Virus record (IMG/VR): IMGVR_UViG_3300032083_001869
Location: 1 to 27,047 of that record
Reading direction: 5' to 3' (one strand)
Source: a virus
DNA: 27,047 nt
Under the pieces are notes generated by a model. That model saw nothing but the letters and a program-made list of their open reading frames with translations, ran no database searches and had not been told where the DNA came from. Positions 23,717-27,047 of the stretch are shown piece by piece; the stretch's first letter is position 1; the number at the start of each line of letters is the position of its first letter. The translations under genes and the position numbers were made by a program.

Positions 23717-24589
23717 CTATCCAGCGTGTAACGCTTCGTTGATTCCTTGAATTTCACGATAGTCATTGCCAGCGTTCTTCAAGTACGCATCTCGGCGCGT
23801 TGCATCTGCGTTAATCTCTGCCATAATCTCAGCCTTTCGCGCAGACAGTTGCTCTTTAGTTTGTCCATAAGGTGCCTTATTAGCAGATGTACGAACAGTA
23901 TCTTCTCCAACAGCATCACCTAGAGTCTTCATAAGGTCTAGCATCTTACGTGGCCCCATAGCGTTGCGAAGAGAATCTGCAATGTCTTGGTCAAACCCAA
24001 GGGCAATAGCCGTGGCGTTAGACTGGTCAACCATTTTGTCTAGGTCTGCACCATATTCGCGTTTAAGGGCGCTTAGTTCTTGCTCTTCGGCTTCTTTGGC
24101 TTGTTCAGCCATTGCTTGCTGTTCCCGCACCACTGCTTGATTATAAGCATCTGTAAGTTTCGTGAACCCCTCAGCAGATAGCCCAGCCTCGTGTGCTGCC
24201 TGACGGATATCCCCAATAATAGGGTTGCTATCTACATCTTCACCTTCAACAGGGTTGTACACATAATCTTCTGGCTTTTCTGGGCGACCAAGTTTATTAT
24301 ACACATCATCCATTGGGTCGCCATCTTTAGGTAACTTTAGTATCTGGTCATCTGGAACCCCTCTTAGCCTCTCTAGGTTTCGATATGATTCAAATAACTT
24401 CTTGGTTCCATCGTCGCCATCAAACCCTTTGTTCTGAAGGTAGCCGATTTCTTCAGGACTCATGCCTTCAAACCATGTGCCCTCCGTGGGTGTTGATGGA
24501 TTGGGGTCTGTGTTTACAGACTCTCCACCTTCAACTCCCGATAAAATGCTTACCTCGCCTTGCTGTACTTCTGCCACTTCCTCACTCAT
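23717..24589 (-). CDS. scaffolding protein
   Basis: The 290-aa, very acidic protein has a disordered N-terminus (VEGGESVNTDPNPSTPTEG) and then PEEIGYLQNKGFDGDDGTKKLFESYRNLERLRGVP, a standard opening of podophage head assembly (scaffold) proteins. It continues with RPEKPEDYVYN and a long coiled coil (QAVVREQQAMAEQAKEAEEQ). It lies just before the capsid gene, as scaffolds do, and helps the shell assemble before being lost. Its ATG 24589 overlaps the Bbp19-like gene by 8 nt. Confidence 0.88.
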   Translation of the reverse strand: MSEEVAEVQQGEVSILSGVEGGESVNTDPNPSTPTEGTWFEGMSPEEIGYLQNKGFDGDDGTKKLFESYRNLERLRGVPDDQILKLPKDGDPMDDVYNKLGRPEKPEDYVYNPVEGEDVDSNPIIGDIRQAAHEAGLSAEGFTKLTDAYNQAVVREQQAMAEQAKEAEEQELSALKREYGADLDKMVDQSNATAIALGFDQDIADSLRNAMGPRKMLDLMKTLGDAVGEDTVRTSANKAPYGQTKEQLSARKAEIMAEINADATRRDAYLKNAGNDYREIQGINEALHAG

Positions 24590-24884
24590 CCTCGATCTCC
24601 CTTATCTGACTCATTAGTGTTTCTAATTCAAATGGCTCGTAGTTCGTGTGCCCTACAATCCAGTTCCATACTTCTCTGCGCCCTACAGCCCTTGCTATCT
24701 GTGTGTCATTTGAGCCATGGTCTGTTACGCCGACACGACAGAATGTATGCAATGCTTTTAATACTATCTTTTGGTCTTCAATCAAATTCCCTCTAGGATT
24801 GAATACTGACCTAAATGCTCTTCCAGTCCGATTAAAGATTGACCGTTCTCTGTAAATCTGCTTGGCTGTATCAACCAATCGCAT
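24582..24884 (-). CDS. Bbp19-like virion-operon protein (100 aa)
   Basis: It overlaps the portal gene end by 14 nt and starts at ATG 24884 behind an AGGGGGA ribosome site. It has the family pattern of an N-terminal basic helix, FRSVFNPRGN, LKALHTFCRV, and GRREVWNWIVGHTN, as in the Bbp19 family found between portal and scaffold in BPP-1-like podophages. It is probably a minor head protein; the exact place in the virion is not known to me. Confidence 0.75.
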   Translation of the reverse strand: MRLVDTAKQIYRERSIFNRTGRAFRSVFNPRGNLIEDQKIVLKALHTFCRVGVTDHGSNDTQIARAVGRREVWNWIVGHTNYEPFELETLMSQIREIEDE

Positions 24885-26526
24885 TAGCGTCCCCCTGCAA
24901 CAATGTGTTAACGCCCTGAGCGATACCTCCAGCGTTCTCCATCATAGATTGCTCTGCTTGTTGTTGCTGTTCCGCTGTCACAGCCTCATCAAATTCCTCG
25001 CGGGACAACATCATTGATGCTGGTGCCCCATTACCTGTATGTACAATGCGAACATAATCGTACCAATCGACAGCCTTCGATATCGCTGGGTTTGCTTGAG
25101 CCGCATTTAGTACAGCCTCGGCAGTACGGTTAGCCCCCACAACCTCATCGGACTTCTGGGCAAGGCTTAATGCCCCTCGGTATACAACGTTGAAGTTAAG
25201 TGTTTCCCCAGTGTCGGGCAATAATCCCCATGAATCAAGGATGTCAAGCTCTCGCTCAACCATTGGTCCAAGGAATTCAGACTCATCACGAGAGGCTTGT
25301 GGTCCGATAATGCGAACCTGCTCTTGTTGGCGGGCGGTGATTTCTGTAGCTGTTACGCGGTCGCGGTTGTCGCCAATCTGAGAGACATAAAGATTCAAGT
25401 GGAAGGCGCGGTCGATAATCGCGTTCTCTTCCTGCATGAGGGCTTCAGCGATCTCAACGCGAGAACCACGCTCTAGAGCGGCTACTGTGGGCTTACCGTT
25501 AGAATCAAGCCCCCCAACAGCAATACCTTCTGGAACAATATGCGCTGGGTTCAGTGAACTATCGTCACGCATAAGTAGTGTTGGGGCCGCTGCATTGTGC
25601 CCCGCTTGAAGGTAGGTCTTCTTAATCTGGTTAAGAACCTTGATTTCAGAGAGAACCTTCTGGAGCTTACCGCGACCATATATCTCGTTAGGAGAGTGAG
25701 TATCTCGAACTACTGCATAAGGGAAGGTGTCGTACCCGCCCATCTTGAGAAAGCCCTTACTAGAGTCTTTGCCAAGCATAAAGTGTCGGGACTTATATTT
25801 CTTCTTTAGTTTATTTGGATTGCCTGGGATGTAGTTGTTGTTTTCTGTTACGGAATGTATGACATCAAACGTTCCTTCAGGTCCATGGCTTCCAGTATAC
25901 GCTGGGTTCTTTAGACGATCAAGAACTTCATCTGGCACATTCTTCTTGCCATACTCATCAACGATTTGTTTAGCTGTGAGTTTCCGGTGGTAGTACATGC
26001 CATTAACCATATCGAAGTTATCGACAGTCATGTAGCACTGGGATAGGTGGCAATAACGGTAGCGTATAGGGAGCTCTTTGCTCGGCCCGCGCTCGATATA
26101 CATAATACCATTCCCAAATCCATCCATAGAACGCACAGCCTCATAACGAGACTTAGAGAACATGGCTTCGGGAAGGTAGCGATATTTAAATAACACGTCC
26201 TCTATATCATCGTATAGCTGAGTAGCTTCCTTGTCCGCGTGACCGAGCTCATCTGATTGAAGAGCATGCCAACGCTGTCCATCGGGGGTAGTGAAAGCCT
26301 TGAAATACGAAGAGGACGTGTCTAAGGCGAGTTCAGCACCGCTGTGGAATTGCTCTGTTCGGACATTCTGTCCAGGGGATCGCTCGGTGTTGAATATGGA
26401 ATCACGAGGTGATGCGAGTCGAGCGCATTGCTGCCACTGCTCGTCATACACCCCGCGGGAGGTTTTCATGCTAGAGAAGGCTTGCTTCTCAAAATCTAGT
26501 TCGCTTAATTCGGATTGATTAGCCAT
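24871..26526 (-). CDS. portal protein (head-tail connector)
   Basis: The 551-aa protein has length and motifs of the podophage portal/gp8 class (T7: about 536 aa). YDEQWQQCARLASPRDSIFN (about 23-42) opens it, followed by AFTTPDGQRWHALQS and KTYLQAGHNAAAPTLLMRDDSSLNP (about 301-325). VTATEITARQQEQVRIIGP (about 390-408) is the best-known conserved stretch. It forms the dodecameric DNA channel. ATG 26526 is preferred; a TTG one codon earlier (26529) would add only one residue. Confidence 0.92.
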   Translation of the reverse strand: MANQSELSELDFEKQAFSSMKTSRGVYDEQWQQCARLASPRDSIFNTERSPGQNVRTEQFHSGAELALDTSSSYFKAFTTPDGQRWHALQSDELGHADKEATQLYDDIEDVLFKYRYLPEAMFSKSRYEAVRSMDGFGNGIMYIERGPSKELPIRYRYCHLSQCYMTVDNFDMVNGMYYHRKLTAKQIVDEYGKKNVPDEVLDRLKNPAYTGSHGPEGTFDVIHSVTENNNYIPGNPNKLKKKYKSRHFMLGKDSSKGFLKMGGYDTFPYAVVRDTHSPNEIYGRGKLQKVLSEIKVLNQIKKTYLQAGHNAAAPTLLMRDDSSLNPAHIVPEGIAVGGLDSNGKPTVAALERGSRVEIAEALMQEENAIIDRAFHLNLYVSQIGDNRDRVTATEITARQQEQVRIIGPQASRDESEFLGPMVERELDILDSWGLLPDTGETLNFNVVYRGALSLAQKSDEVVGANRTAEAVLNAAQANPAISKAVDWYDYVRIVHTGNGAPASMMLSREEFDEAVTAEQQQQAEQSMMENAGGIAQGVNTLLQGDANAIG

Positions 26527-26529
26527 CAA

Positions 26530-26703
26530 TTATCCACCCAAGACACTACGGAATGTACTGGCTTTAGAGCCACCCGCGCCAGCTACAGTGGTGTTTTGGT
26601 CAATCTTGGAACGCCGAATCAAGGCTTCGCGGTCACGTTCAATATCTTTAGAAACATCTTCTTTTTCTATTTTCTTGGGCTCTTTAGAGAATACACCACT
26701 CAT
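26530..26703 (-). CDS. small head-operon protein (57 aa)
   Basis: This short open frame from ATG 26703 to TAA (26530-26532) begins MSGVFSKEPKKIEKEDV and ends FRSVLGG. It lies 2 nt after the terminase stop, and its TAA is followed at once by the portal start. Charged helical first half, Gly/Ser-rich end, no membrane segment. Small genes of this look stand between terminase and portal in several podophages, and function is unknown. An overlapping plus-strand frame over the same region shows no protein features. Confidence 0.7.
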   Translation of the reverse strand: MSGVFSKEPKKIEKEDVSKDIERDREALIRRSKIDQNTTVAGAGGSKASTFRSVLGG

Positions 26704-26705
26704 AA

Positions 26706-27047
26706 TTATAATAATCCTAAGTCGAGAACGTTGTATGATGACGTGACTGTATCATATCCACGTGCGTTTGTCAAGAAGTTTCTTGACGGCAGGTTCTCGG
26801 CTTTAATCATAGAGAATAAGTCAAATGCTGTTGGTGACGGAACTTTTCTCTTCTTCATATCTTTCTTAGCTTCTACCTGTATAGCCCCTGAAGATTCGTT
26901 TATAATCTCTTTTGGTGCGCAGAGTTCTGATATAACTTTCGCTTCTGATGGTATTTGGACTAGAGTTCCGTCACCTAGCCATTTCCTAAATCTCCCAGCA
27001 GCTTGAGCCCTTTGGTTTACATAGACGAGTTTATCTCTTATAATATC
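26706..27047 (-). CDS. terminase large subunit, C-terminal part (cut by window edge)
   Basis: The last 113 residues are present. They include VISELCAPKEIINESSGAIQVEAKKDMKKR and SPTAFDLFSMI, the well-known nuclease-domain end of terminase large subunits (a variant of the SPDLADAL motif). This enzyme cuts the concatemer and pumps DNA into the head through the portal encoded next door. The start and ATPase domain lie beyond 27047. The stop TAA is at 26706-26708. Confidence 0.88.
   Translation of the reverse strand, partial: DIIRDKLVYVNQRAQAAGRFRKWLGDGTLVQIPSEAKVISELCAPKEIINESSGAIQVEAKKDMKKRKVPSPTAFDLFSMIKAENLPSRNFLTNARGYDTVTSSYNVLDLGLL

Noticed and set aside
26515-27006. 163-aa plus-strand open frame
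   Set aside because: It lies antisense to the terminase C-terminus and the 57-aa gene, both of which show real protein signatures; its own product has none.
1-27047. CRISPR arrays, insertion sequences, integrase or att sites
   Set aside because: No regularly spaced repeats, transposase-like or integrase-like frames were found on either strand.

Overview
This window reads as the greater part of the genome of a tailed, short-tailed (podovirus-like) bacteriophage that probably infects a Gram-negative host. The T7-type late gene order supports this: terminase, portal, scaffold, capsid, tail tube A, tail nozzle, internal virion proteins, fibre. The ejection proteins are large and one carries a lysozyme domain. 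Several head and tail genes recall the BPP-1 (Bordetella podophage) type, including a Bbp19-like protein between portal and scaffold and a small capsid-accessory protein after the coat gene. No integrase, repressor, tRNA or host gene is visible, so lifestyle cannot be decided. The window starts in non-coding DNA and ends inside the large terminase gene.

Layout. Positions 1-254 hold a consensus sigma70 promoter (37-65) and a structured leader of about 180 nt. Positions 255-6267 (plus strand) form a tightly packed DNA-metabolism operon: a Sak4-like recombinase ATPase, a DUF669/SSB-like protein, a DnaB-N/DUF3987 replicative ATPase and a RusA resolvase. Among these lie many small unknown genes, two of which (58 and 41 aa) are very short, and the operon ends with a permuted NlpC/P60-like (YiiX-type) hydrolase. 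The minus-strand late operon runs from the right edge down to 6264 and meets the early operon tail to tail with a 4-nt overlap. Read in transcription order it encodes: terminase large subunit (partial), a 57-aa head protein, portal, Bbp19-like protein, scaffold, major capsid, cement-like protein, a terminator-like hairpin, tail tube A, tail nozzle, a GNAT-like gp13 analogue, a gp14-like protein, a 914-aa protein with C-terminal GH24-like lysozyme, a 1498-aa gp16-like ejection protein, a tail fibre, and then a variable end. The variable end holds beta-rich virion proteins, a PASTA-domain protein, a single-membrane-span XhlA-like protein and three small proteins.

How the genes work together. 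The early block supplies single-strand annealing or recombination (Sak4 plus SSB-like), helicase loading or unwinding, and junction resolution. The late block builds and fills the head, then the tail and the ejected inner core that crosses the cell envelope. The least ordinary places are five: the structured leader; the PASTA gene, which sits between two near-identical junction repeats that include a decayed gene end; the gp13-like gene, whose family homology runs upstream of any normal start codon; the bistable hairpin after the cement gene; and the DnaB-N/DUF3987 fusion.
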